From positions 62,001 to 126,000 of the forward strand of contig NZ_KZ679052.1 in the NCBI RefSeq assembly GCF_003024195.1: a stretch of 64,000 bases of DNA, written 5' to 3'. The notes under the pieces were generated by a model. The model saw only the letters and a list, made by a program, of their open reading frames with translations. It had not been told where the DNA came from and made no database searches. The position numbers and the translations under genes are program-made. The DNA comes from Streptomyces dioscori (GTDB lineage Bacteria; Actinomycetota; Actinomycetes; Streptomycetales; Streptomycetaceae). This document shows positions 18,108-25,899 of this stretch, one piece after another (within the stretch, counting starts at the first letter, position 1; each line of letters begins with the position of its first letter).

Positions 18108-19924
18108 AGCGGTGGCTCCATCCGTGCGATCGCGCGCAGTGCCCTGGGAGCGAAACGGGACATGAGACGGCCGCCGCGGGCCTCCACTGTCACGGGCACC
18201 ACGGCCTGGTTGCGGACGACGGCCCGCACAACGGCCTCGGCGACCTTCTCCGGCGGGTAGTTGCGCAGTCCGTACAGCCGCGCCGACCTTTTCCGGCGCC
18301 GCTTCTCCTCTTCGGCGTCGACTCCGGTGAAGCGCGCGGTCGAGGTGATGGCGGTGTTGACGAATCCGGGGCAGATCGCCGAGACGCCGATGCCCTGGCC
18401 CGCCAGTTCGGCGCGCAGGCACTCACTGAGCATCAGCACCGCGGCCTTGGAGGTGCTGTAGGCGGGCAGTGCCTTGGAGGGCAGATAAGCGGCAGCCGAC
18501 GCGGTGTTGACGATGTGGCCGCCCTGTCCGCGGTCCGCCATCTGTTTACCGAAGAGCCGGCAGCCGTGGATGACACCCCACAGATTGACGTCGAGGACGT
18601 TTCGCCAGTCCTCCACGGTGGTGTCGAGGAAGGAGCCGGACAGTCCGATTCCGGCGTTGTTCACGAGGACGTCGACCACCCCGTACTCGGCGGCGACCTT
18701 CGCGGCCAGTTGTTCCATGGCCTGTTCGTCCGAGACGTCGACCGTCTCGGCCCAGGCCTCCGGGGCGCCGGCTAGCCGGGACAGCTCCGCGGTGCGCGCC
18801 GCGCTCTCCGCGTCCCGGTCGACGGCCACCACGCGCGCGCCGGCCTCGGCGAACGCGAAGGCGGTGGCCCGTCCGATGCCGCTGCCCGCGCCGGTGACCA
18901 GGACGAGCTGCCCGCCGAAGCGCCCGGCGTGCGGGCCGCTCACCGCGGGCTCGGGCCGACCGCCCTCGGTCGAGGTCACGAACTCGGTGATCCAGGCCGC
19001 CACCTGGTCGGGCCGGGTGCGCGGGATCCAGTGCTTGGCCGGGAGGGTGCGGCGCACCAGCCGCGGGGCCCACTGCTCCAGTTCGTCGTAGAGCCGCTCC
19101 GAGAGGTAGGCGTCCCCCAGGGGCGTGATGAGCTGCACGGGCGCGTGGGCGTACGCGTCGCCGCGAGGTCTGCCCAGGCGGGGGCGGATGTTGTCGCGGT
19201 ACAGCCACGCCCCGTTGGCTGCGTCCCTGGGCAGTGACGAGGTCGGATAGTCACCGGCGGGGATCCTCTCCAGGCGGCGCAGGATCTTCGGCCACTGCCT
19301 GCCGAGCGGGCCGCGCCAGGCCAGTTCGGGCAGGACGGGGGTGTGCAGCAGGTACACGTACCAGGACTTGGCGCCCTGACCGAGCAACTGCCCGACCTTG
19401 CGGGGCGTCGGACGCGACACGCGCTTCTTGATCCAGTGCCCGAAGTGGTCGAGGGACGGACCGGACATCGAGGTGAAGGACGCGATCCGCCCTCTTGTGC
19501 GCTCGACCGTGGTGAACTCCCAGGCCTGCACCGAACCCCAGTCGTGGCCGACCAGATGCACCGGCCGGTCCGGGCTGACCGCGTCCACGACCGCCAGGAA
19601 GTCGTCCGTGAGCTTCTCCAGGGTGAACCCGCCGCGCAGCGGCCGGGGCGCGGTGGATCTGCCGTGGCCGCGCACGTCGTACAGCACGACATGGAAGCGC
19701 TCGGCCAGGCGCCCGGCGACCTCGGACCACACCTCCTTGGAGTCCGGATAGCCGTGCACCAGCACCACCGTGGGCTGCGCCGCGGGATCGCCCCACTCGG
19801 CGACACACAGCTCGACACCGCCCGTACGCACCCGGCGCTCACGCGCGCCCGCGAGGGTCACCCGTCCTTCACCGAAGGGCACTTGCCCTTCGCCACGGCT
19901 CACACGTTCTCCGTCACGGCTCAC
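18104..19924 (-). CDS. EphD-like alpha/beta hydrolase fused to SDR
   Basis: 606-residue two-enzyme fusion. The N-half (~40-330) is an alpha/beta hydrolase with VHGYPDSKEVW and LVGHDWGS, where Asp as nucleophile points to an epoxide-hydrolase-like enzyme. The C-half (~350-600) is a short-chain dehydrogenase with LVTGAGSGIGRATA, NNAG and the YSTSK catalytic pair. The same fusion is known in mycobacterial EphD. GTG 19924 has GGAGG 5 bases ahead; GTG codons further in are alternatives. It overlaps the stop of the broken M24 gene upstream and the start of the metal-dependent hydrolase downstream (both GTGA), so the three once formed a tightly coupled operon. Confidence 0.85.
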   Translation of the reverse strand: MSRDGERVSRGEGQVPFGEGRVTLAGARERRVRTGGVELCVAEWGDPAAQPTVVLVHGYPDSKEVWSEVAGRLAERFHVVLYDVRGHGRSTAPRPLRGGFTLEKLTDDFLAVVDAVSPDRPVHLVGHDWGSVQAWEFTTVERTRGRIASFTSMSGPSLDHFGHWIKKRVSRPTPRKVGQLLGQGAKSWYVYLLHTPVLPELAWRGPLGRQWPKILRRLERIPAGDYPTSSLPRDAANGAWLYRDNIRPRLGRPRGDAYAHAPVQLITPLGDAYLSERLYDELEQWAPRLVRRTLPAKHWIPRTRPDQVAAWITEFVTSTEGGRPEPAVSGPHAGRFGGQLVLVTGAGSGIGRATAFAFAEAGARVVAVDRDAESAARTAELSRLAGAPEAWAETVDVSDEQAMEQLAAKVAAEYGVVDVLVNNAGIGLSGSFLDTTVEDWRNVLDVNLWGVIHGCRLFGKQMADRGQGGHIVNTASAAAYLPSKALPAYSTSKAAVLMLSECLRAELAGQGIGVSAICPGFVNTAITSTARFTGVDAEEEKRRRKRSARLYGLRNYPPEKVAEAVVRAVVRNQAVVPVTVEARGGRLMSRFAPRALRAIARMEPPL

Positions 19925-20279
19925 TTTTCCTCCGCCCAGCGCCGCACGTGCGGCAAGTCGTCGTCCAGCCAGAACGCGCTCTGCCCGGGGTCCCGGGAGT
20001 CGGTGACCACGAGGATCTCCTCGAACTTCGCGCCCGTGCCCCGGAATCCGAGGTGCGGTTCGACCGCCCACAGGCCCGGACGCGGCGGATGGTCGGAGAA
20101 GCGGTACGGCGACCACAGAGGAGACCAGCCGTCGCGGTGGCCGTGCAGCGCGTCGCCCACCAGACCTTTCAGCGCGCCTCGGCGCACGCGTACGCGAGCC
20201 GCTGCACCTTCCTGAAACCGCCGAGCTCCGCGGCGAGCGGGCCTGATGGGGCCCCGGGCCGAGCAACTGCTGAGGTCAT
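19921..20279 (-). pseudogene. M24 metallopeptidase remnant with internal deletion
   Basis: The ATG at 20279 opens a frame giving 36 residues ending FRKVQRLAYACAEAR and then a TGA (20169-20171). From there another frame carries a well-preserved M24 C-terminus: LKGLVGDALHGH, WAVEPHLGFRGTGAKFEEILVVT (with the two metal-binding Glu) and RRWAEEK, ending at 19921. The middle of the enzyme, some 170 residues by comparison with remembered Streptomyces homologues, is missing, and the join is out of frame. Both ends look undecayed, so the loss seems recent. The stop still overlaps the EphD-like GTG, and AGGAGG before that GTG is intact. Confidence 0.75.
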
Positions 20280-20627
20280 GCCACCGTCCGTTCCAAGCCG
20301 ACTGCCGTACGCGCCCGTAACTTGACACTGATGAATGTGACCATTGTCGGCGGCTGCGTCAAGGGGTGGGTGCGGGACCTGTGGAAAACCGTGTGGTTGT
20401 GGACAACCCGGCCGGCCCTGACGAGCCGACCGTCCCGAGCGCCCTGGCCGACCCGACCGACCCGACCGACCCGACCGACCCGACCGACCCGGGCAAGCCG
20501 GGCACAGCGGCAGCCGTCGGTTGTTCGACCTGAGGGGGACCCCTACGGGCCCGTACGACTGGAGGGTGACAGCGATACAGCTCCCAGGTCTGACGACTGA
20601 TGTGGCCTGCGCCACTACCTTCGGAAT
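20280..20627. other. 348-bp intergenic region with DnaA boxes and a 9-bp repeat
   Basis: Control region between the leftward M24 remnant and the rightward ABC operon. It holds two DnaA-box-like sites (TGTGGAAAA at 20380-20388; TGTGGACAA at 20398-20406, the preferred box), a 9-bp tandem array at 20448-20491, and TACCTT 7 bases before the GTG at 20628 as a possible -10. No convincing gene is present. Confidence 0.6.
20448..20491. repeat. 9-bp tandem repeat, nearly five copies
   Basis: CCGACCCGA repeated head to tail with no mismatches until the last partial copy. It is non-coding, about 140 bp upstream of the ABC operon. Confidence 0.85.
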
Positions 20628-21644
20628 GTGACTGTGATCGCGACCGAAAGCCTGAGCAAGCGGTTCCCCAGGGTGACCGCTCTTGACCGGCTCTCCGTGG
20701 ACGTCGGACCCGGTGTGACCGGACTCGTCGGAGCCAACGGAGCCGGCAAGTCCACACTGATCAAGATCCTGCTGGGGCTGTCCCCCGCCACCGAGGGCCG
20801 CGCCGCGGTGCTCGGCCTCGATGTCGCCACCCAGGGCGGCGACATCCGGGAGCGCGTCGGATACATGCCCGAGCACGACTGCCTGCCGCCCGACGTCTCG
20901 GCCACCGAGTTCGTCGTCCACATGGCGCGCATGTCCGGCCTGCCCCCGGCGGCGGCCCGCGAGCGCACCGCGGACACGCTGCGCCACGTCGGCCTCTACG
21001 AGGAGCGGTACCGCCCCATCGGCGGCTACTCGACGGGTATGAAGCAGCGCGTGAAACTCGCGCAGGCGCTGGTCCACGACCCGCAGCTGGTCTTCCTCGA
21101 CGAGCCGACGAACGGCCTCGACCCGGTCGGCCGCGACGAGATGCTCGGCCTCATCCGCCGCATCCACACCGACTTCGGCATCTCCGTCCTGGTCACCTCG
21201 CATCTGCTCGGCGAGCTGGAGCGCACCTGCGACCACGTCGTCGTCATCGACGGCGGCAAGCTCCTGCGGTCCAGCTCCACCACGGACTTCACACAGCGCA
21301 CGGCGATCCTCGCGGTCGAGGTCACCGACACGGACGAGCACCCGGACGGCACCGGCGCACTGCGCGACGTGCTCCACGCGCGCGGGGTCGAGACCCACGA
21401 CGGCAGCGGGCTGCCGGGCGCGGGCCACATCCTCCTGCTCACCGCGCAGGGCGAGGAGACGTACGACCTCGTACGGGACGTCGTCGCCGACCTGGGCCTC
21501 GGTCTGGTGCGCATGGAGCAGCGCAGGCACCACATCGCGGAGGTCTTCAAGGACAGCGACGAGCAGGCAGCCAGGGACGCCGAAGCGCAGGCCCTGAAGA
21601 ACGGCGACGAACAGCGGAAGGAGGCGGTCGGCCATGGCGGTTGA
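20628..21644 (+). CDS. ABC transporter ATP-binding protein (ABC-2 type)
   Basis: Cytoplasmic ATPase of an ABC-2 exporter, 338 residues. Walker A is GANGAGKST (~residues 37-45), the signature is YSTGMKQRVKLAQAL, Walker B is LVFLDEPTNGLDP and the H-loop is VTSH. About 100 residues follow the ATPase core, ending in a charged tail. It overlaps the next gene by 11 bases, so it pairs with that permease. The GTG at 20628 lacks a Shine-Dalgarno sequence but has TACCTT just upstream, which suits a leaderless transcript. The substrate is unknown; similar pairs serve in lantibiotic or drug export and membrane-stress tolerance. Confidence 0.9.
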   Translation: MTVIATESLSKRFPRVTALDRLSVDVGPGVTGLVGANGAGKSTLIKILLGLSPATEGRAAVLGLDVATQGGDIRERVGYMPEHDCLPPDVSATEFVVHMARMSGLPPAAARERTADTLRHVGLYEERYRPIGGYSTGMKQRVKLAQALVHDPQLVFLDEPTNGLDPVGRDEMLGLIRRIHTDFGISVLVTSHLLGELERTCDHVVVIDGGKLLRSSSTTDFTQRTAILAVEVTDTDEHPDGTGALRDVLHARGVETHDGSGLPGAGHILLLTAQGEETYDLVRDVVADLGLGLVRMEQRRHHIAEVFKDSDEQAARDAEAQALKNGDEQRKEAVGHGG

Positions 21645-22557
21645 GCAGCCCCAGGCACAGGTTCCGGCTCCGGCGCGCGGCGGCGAGCAGACCCGGATCC
21701 ACAACATCGGCTACCGCAACTACGACGGCCCCCGCCTGGGCCGCGCGTACGCCCGCCGCTCGCTCTACTCGATGTCGCTGCGCGGTTCGTACGGCCTCGG
21801 CCGCTCGGTGAAGTCCAAAGTGCTGCCGATGCTGCTCTTCGTGGTGATGTGCGTGCCCGCACTGATCATGGTCGCGGTCGCCGTCGCCACGAAGGCGAAG
21901 GACCTGCCCGTCGACTACACGCGCTACGCGATCATCATGCAGGCCGTCATCGGTCTGTACGTAGCCTCCCAGGGACCGCAGTCCGTCTCCCGCGACCTGC
22001 GCTTCAAGACCGTCCCGCTGTACTTCTCACGTCCCATCGAGACCGCCGACTACGTACGCGCCAAGTACGCGGCGCTCGCGTCGGCGCTGTTCATGCTCAC
22101 CGCCGCACCGCTGCTGGTGCTCTACGTAGGCGCGCTGCTCGCCAAACTCGACTTCTGGGACCAGACCAAGGGTTTCGGACAAGGGCTCGTCTCCGTGGCA
22201 CTGCTTTCCCTGCTCTTCGCCGGCATCGGCCTGGTCATCTCGGCGGTCACCCCGCGCCGCGGCTTCGGTATCGCCGCCGTCATCGCCGTGCTGACCATCT
22301 CCTACGGAGCGGTGTCCACGGTCCAGGCCATCGCCTACGACCAGTCCAGCACCGACGCGATCTCCTGGCTCGGCCTCTTCTCGCCGATCACGCTGATCGA
22401 CGGGGTGCAGACCGCCTTCCTGGGCGCCACGTCCGCGTTCCCCGGCGGTGACGGTCCTTCGAGCGGCCAGGGCGTCGTGTATCTGCTCGCCGTCCTGGGG
22501 CTCGTCGCGGGCTGCTACGGCCTCCTGATGCGCCGCTACCGAAAGGTCGGACTGTGA
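21634..22557 (+). CDS. ABC-2 permease
   Basis: 307-residue membrane partner of the preceding ATPase. A soluble, Tyr/Arg-rich N-terminal stretch (IHNIGYRNYDGPRLGRAYARRSLY) precedes about six membrane spans. The block SQGPQSVSRDLRFKTVPLYFSRPI near the second span is typical of ABC-2 permeases that couple to the ATPase. ATG with GGAAGGAGG nearby; overlaps the ATPase gene by 11 bases. Confidence 0.88.
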   Translation: MAVEQPQAQVPAPARGGEQTRIHNIGYRNYDGPRLGRAYARRSLYSMSLRGSYGLGRSVKSKVLPMLLFVVMCVPALIMVAVAVATKAKDLPVDYTRYAIIMQAVIGLYVASQGPQSVSRDLRFKTVPLYFSRPIETADYVRAKYAALASALFMLTAAPLLVLYVGALLAKLDFWDQTKGFGQGLVSVALLSLLFAGIGLVISAVTPRRGFGIAAVIAVLTISYGAVSTVQAIAYDQSSTDAISWLGLFSPITLIDGVQTAFLGATSAFPGGDGPSSGQGVVYLLAVLGLVAGCYGLLMRRYRKVGL

Positions 22558-22606
22558 CCGCCCGCCCGTCGTCCGCCACCACCCTTCCAAGGAACGGGCC
22601 GCGCCC

Positions 22607-23518
22607 ATGAGCACCCTCACCATCGACCACGTCTCGCGCTGGTTCGGCAACGTGGTGGCCGTCAACGACATCACGATGACCATCGGCCCCGGCGTCACCG
22701 GCCTGCTCGGCCCGAACGGCGCCGGAAAGTCCACCCTCATCAACATGATGGGCGGCTTCCTGGCCCCCTCCACCGGCTCCGTCACCCTCGACGGACGGCC
22801 GACCTGGCGCAACGAGGAGATCTACAAGCAGATCGGCATCGTCCCCGAGCGTGAGGCGATGTACGACTTCCTCACGGGCCGCGAATTCGTCGTCGCCAAC
22901 GCCGAGCTGCACGGCCTCGGTGACAAGGCCGCGCACCGGGCCCTCGCCACGGTCGAGATGGAGTACGCGCAGGACCGGAAGATCTCGACGTACTCCAAGG
23001 GCATGCGCCAGCGCGTGAAGATGGCCTCCGCGCTCGTCCACAACCCCTCGCTGCTGCTGCTCGACGAGCCCTTCAACGGCATGGATCCGCGCCAGCGCAT
23101 GCAGCTGATGGAACTGCTGCGGCGCATGGGCGACGAGGGCCGCACGGTCCTCTTCTCGTCGCACATCCTGGAGGAGGTCGAGCAGCTCGCCTCGCACATC
23201 GAGGTGATCGTCGCCGGACGGCACGCGGCGAGCGGCGACTTCCGCCGGATCCGCCGCCTGATGACCGACCGCCCGCACCGCTATCTCGTCCGCTCCAGCG
23301 ACGACCGCGCGCTCGCGGCCGCACTCATCGCCGACCCGTCGACGTCCGGCATCGAAGTGGACCTTCAGGAGGGCGCACTGCGCATCCAGGCCGTCGACTT
23401 CCCCCGCTTCACGGCACTGCTGCCGCGAGTGGCCCGCGACCACGGCATCCGACTGCTCACGGTCTCGCCGTCCGACGAGTCCCTTGAGTCCGTCTTCTCG
23501 TATCTCGTCGCGGCGTAG
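22607..23518 (+). CDS. ABC transporter ATP-binding protein, second pair
   Basis: 303-residue ATPase related to the one 2 kb upstream. Walker A is GPNGAGKST (~35-43), the signature YSKGMRQRVKMASAL and Walker B LLLLDEPFNGMDP, with SSH as switch region. It starts 49 bp after the first permease with AAGGA upstream, and its stop is 11 bp before the next permease. The two ATPase-permease pairs on one transcript suggest a four-component exporter or two exporters duplicated in place. Confidence 0.9.
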   Translation: MSTLTIDHVSRWFGNVVAVNDITMTIGPGVTGLLGPNGAGKSTLINMMGGFLAPSTGSVTLDGRPTWRNEEIYKQIGIVPEREAMYDFLTGREFVVANAELHGLGDKAAHRALATVEMEYAQDRKISTYSKGMRQRVKMASALVHNPSLLLLDEPFNGMDPRQRMQLMELLRRMGDEGRTVLFSSHILEEVEQLASHIEVIVAGRHAASGDFRRIRRLMTDRPHRYLVRSSDDRALAAALIADPSTSGIEVDLQEGALRIQAVDFPRFTALLPRVARDHGIRLLTVSPSDESLESVFSYLVAA

Positions 23519-23529
23519 GAGGCCGAAAG

Positions 23530-24249
23530 ATGTACGACCCCACAGTCGCCCGGCTCACCTACCGCGGCCTTCTCGGCCGCCGCCGGGCCCTCATCCTGGG
23601 CGCCCTGCCCGTCCTGCTGATCGTCATCTCCGCGGCCGTACGCGGCTTCACGGGCGCCGACGACCAGGTGGCCGCGGACGTCCTCGGCGGCTTCGCGCTC
23701 GCCACGATGGTGCCCATCATCGGCGTCATCGCGGGCACCGGTGCGATCGGCCCCGAGATCGACGACGGCTCGGTCGTCTACCTGCTCGCCAAGCCGGTCA
23801 AGCGCCCCACGATCATCTTCACCAAGCTGATCGTCGCCGTCGCCGTGACCATGGTGTTCTCGGCGGTCCCGACGTTCCTCGCCGGGCTGATCCTCAACGG
23901 CAACGGCCAGCAGGTCGCTGTCGCCTACACCGTGGCCGCGCTGGTCGCCTCGATCGCGTACGCCGCGCTGTTCCTGCTGCTCGGCACGATCACGCGGCAC
24001 GCGGTGGTCTTCGGGCTCGTATACGCCCTCGTGTGGGAGGCGCTCTTCGGGACGCTGGTCTCCGGGGCGAGGACGCTGAGTGTCCAGCAGTGGTCGCTCG
24101 CGGTGGCCCAGAAGGTGTCCGGCGGCGACCTCGTCACCTCCGACGTGAGTCTCACCACCGGCACGGTGCTGCTGGTCGTGGTGACCGTCGCCGCCACCTG
24201 GTTCGCGGGACAGAAACTGCGGACGCTGACGCTGGCCGGCGAGGAGTAG
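23530..24249 (+). CDS. ABC-2 permease, second pair
   Basis: 239-residue membrane protein with six predicted spans, shorter than the first permease because it lacks the soluble N-terminal stretch. IDDGSVVYLLAKPVKRPTIIFTK matches the ABC-2 coupling region. The ATG follows AGGAGG. It is last in the operon, and a strong palindromic terminator stands 41 bp after its stop. Confidence 0.88.
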   Translation: MYDPTVARLTYRGLLGRRRALILGALPVLLIVISAAVRGFTGADDQVAADVLGGFALATMVPIIGVIAGTGAIGPEIDDGSVVYLLAKPVKRPTIIFTKLIVAVAVTMVFSAVPTFLAGLILNGNGQQVAVAYTVAALVASIAYAALFLLLGTITRHAVVFGLVYALVWEALFGTLVSGARTLSVQQWSLAVAQKVSGGDLVTSDVSLTTGTVLLVVVTVAATWFAGQKLRTLTLAGEE

Positions 24250-24290
24250 GCCTCCCCGGGGCCCCGGAAGGCGGGGCTTCGGGTGGCCGA

Positions 24291-24318
24291 TGCGGCTCCA
24301 CGCGCGCGTGGAGCCGCA
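24291..24318. terminator. 28-bp perfect palindrome terminator
   Basis: Both 14-base halves are exactly complementary, centred on ACGCGCGCGT, and followed by TTTGTCTTT. It ends the four-gene ABC operon. The centre is one of six CACGCGCGCGTG copies in the window. Confidence 0.85.
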
Positions 24319-24415
24319 TTTGTCTTTGATCCCGCGGTGGAATTTTGATCTTGAAGTGGGTTTTACGCCGGTGACGGCACACTGGCCCGAGGGGATGCGA
24401 CGAGGAGGAACGGGG

Positions 24416-24688
24416 ATGGCAGCACAGGCGCCACGCGGTGACGGACGCGGTGACGGACAGGGCCCAGGCGAAGGCCGGGGGGAGTCCACCGAGGAGGTCT
24501 GGGACGAACTCGTCCTCGACGAGGACTTCGTGCGGTCCGCCGATACGGAGGAGCCGTCCGCGCGCGCCCGTATGCTCGCGGCCCGCTGGCGCGAGGGCGG
24601 CCCCGATCCGCAGCCCTGGCGCTCCGACGAGCCGCCCGCGGGATGGTTCTTCAGCAAGGCGCGGCGGCGCAGGTGGCGGCGCCGCTGA
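24416..24688 (+). CDS. Small conserved Streptomyces protein
   Basis: 90 residues, function unknown. The N-terminus is Gly/Asp-rich and low complexity. The middle VWDELVLDEDFVRSADTEEPSARARMLAARWREGG is acidic and helical, and the tail ends in a cluster of arginines (RRRRWRRR) that could bind nucleic acid or membrane. GGAGG stands 7 bases before the ATG at 24416, which argues for a real gene. The protein is familiar from other Streptomyces genomes as a hypothetical (recall). Proteins with this acidic-then-basic layout may act as small adaptors, but that is a guess. Confidence 0.7.
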   Translation: MAAQAPRGDGRGDGQGPGEGRGESTEEVWDELVLDEDFVRSADTEEPSARARMLAARWREGGPDPQPWRSDEPPAGWFFSKARRRRWRRR

Positions 24689-25005
24689 TCTCTGTCGCCC
24701 GCTGTGTGCCGGGCGCCCTTTTATTCGGCGGTGTCCGATTATTCAGTGGCGTCCGACTCGTCCCGCGGGCACAGTGGACATGTCCAGGCCGCCGGATTCC
24801 TCCGGCGCCGCAGTCCGGGTGAGGAGCACGGCGATGCCCGTCAGTGGCGGTTCGTCGAGCTCCCGAGAGGGCAGCGTGCGGGCTCCGGAGTAGTCAGCTC
24901 CGTCGAGTCCGCCCCGTACGGGAGCTGCCCGGGGCGGCCGCTTCGAGCGCGTACCTCCGCGCGGGCCGCCCCTCCCGGGCGGGACCCAGAGGTGCCGCGG
25001 AGCCG
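24689..25005. other. 317-bp region, nothing certain
   Basis: Lies between the small protein gene and the stop of the leftward HAD gene. A leftward open frame (24743 up to about 24910) has fairly normal third-position GC but no start with a ribosome-binding site, so I do not call it. CCGGGCGGGACC-type GC palindromes near 24910-24990 may end the HAD transcript. Confidence 0.5.
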
Positions 25006-25899
25006 CTAGCCCAGCAGCCTCTCCAGCACCACCGCGATGCCGTCCTCGTCGTTCGACAGGGTCATCTCGTCGGCCACGGCCTTGAGTTCGGTGTGGGCGT
25101 TGGCCATCGCCACGCCGTGTCCCGACCACGCGAACATCGGTATGTCGTTCGGCATGTCGCCGAAGGCGATCGTGTCGGCGGCCTTCACGCCCAGGCGGCG
25201 GGCCGCCAGGGAGAGCCCCGTGGCCTTGGACAGGCCCAGGGGCAGGATCTCCACGATGCCCTCGCCCGCCATCACGATGTTCACGAGAGAGCCCGCCGCC
25301 GCCCGCGCCGCGGACGTCAGCTCGTCGTCGGTGAGACGGGGATGCTGGATGTACATCTTGGTCAGGGGCGCGGCCCACAGCTCGGCCATGTCGGTGAACG
25401 GCACGGACTGCAGCAGGCCCTGCACCCGGTAGCCGGGGCCGACCAGCACGTCACCGTCGAGTCCGTCGCGGCTCGCGGCGAGGGCCAGCGGGCCGACCTC
25501 CGCCTCGATCTTGGCGAGCGCGAGCCCCGCCAGCTGCCGGTCGAGCGTCACCGACGTGAGCAGCCGGTGCGCCCCGGCGTCGTACAGCTGGGCGCCCTGC
25601 CCGCACACCGCGAGGCCCTCGTACCCGAGGTCGTCGAGGATGTGCCGGGTCCAGGGCACCGCCCGGCCGGTGACGACGAGGTGCGCGGCACCCGCCACGG
25701 TGGCCGCGGCGAGTGCCTCGCGGGTGCGCTCCGAGACGGTGTCGTCGGAGCGCAGCAACGTTCCGTCGAGATCGGTCGCGACGAGCTTGTACGGGAACGC
25801 CCCGGTCGCCCCGGACGACTGCGCTGTCCCGGGCGTATCGGAAGCCCCGGTGGACGCGGTGGACGCGCTGGAATCTGTGGGCTCGGTGGTGCCGGTCAC
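25006..25899 (-). CDS. HAD-superfamily (Cof-type) phosphatase, second copy
   Basis: 297-residue paralogue of the HAD enzyme at 13.3 kb. A Thr/Ser/Ala-rich lead of ~35 residues comes first. Then LVATDLDGTLLRSDD carries the Asp nucleophile, VTGRAVPW is motif II, and AFGDMPNDIPMF is motif IV. It likely clears phosphorylated metabolites. The GTG overlaps the serS stop by 4 bases (GTGA), so it is translated with serS. This serS-HAD pairing suggests a housekeeping role, but no specific link to seryl-tRNA synthesis is known to me. Confidence 0.86.
   Translation of the reverse strand: MTGTTEPTDSSASTASTGASDTPGTAQSSGATGAFPYKLVATDLDGTLLRSDDTVSERTREALAAATVAGAAHLVVTGRAVPWTRHILDDLGYEGLAVCGQGAQLYDAGAHRLLTSVTLDRQLAGLALAKIEAEVGPLALAASRDGLDGDVLVGPGYRVQGLLQSVPFTDMAELWAAPLTKMYIQHPRLTDDELTSAARAAAGSLVNIVMAGEGIVEILPLGLSKATGLSLAARRLGVKAADTIAFGDMPNDIPMFAWSGHGVAMANAHTELKAVADEMTLSNDEDGIAVVLERLLG

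Noticed and set aside
20322..20600. 92-codon rightward frame before the ABC operon
   Set aside because: Consists largely of the 9-bp repeat (Pro-Thr-Arg) and lies in a promoter gap; no Shine-Dalgarno.
24743..24910. Possible short leftward gene after the HAD gene
   Set aside because: Third-position GC is moderate and some residues look protein-like, but there is no start with a ribosome-binding site and no recognised homology.
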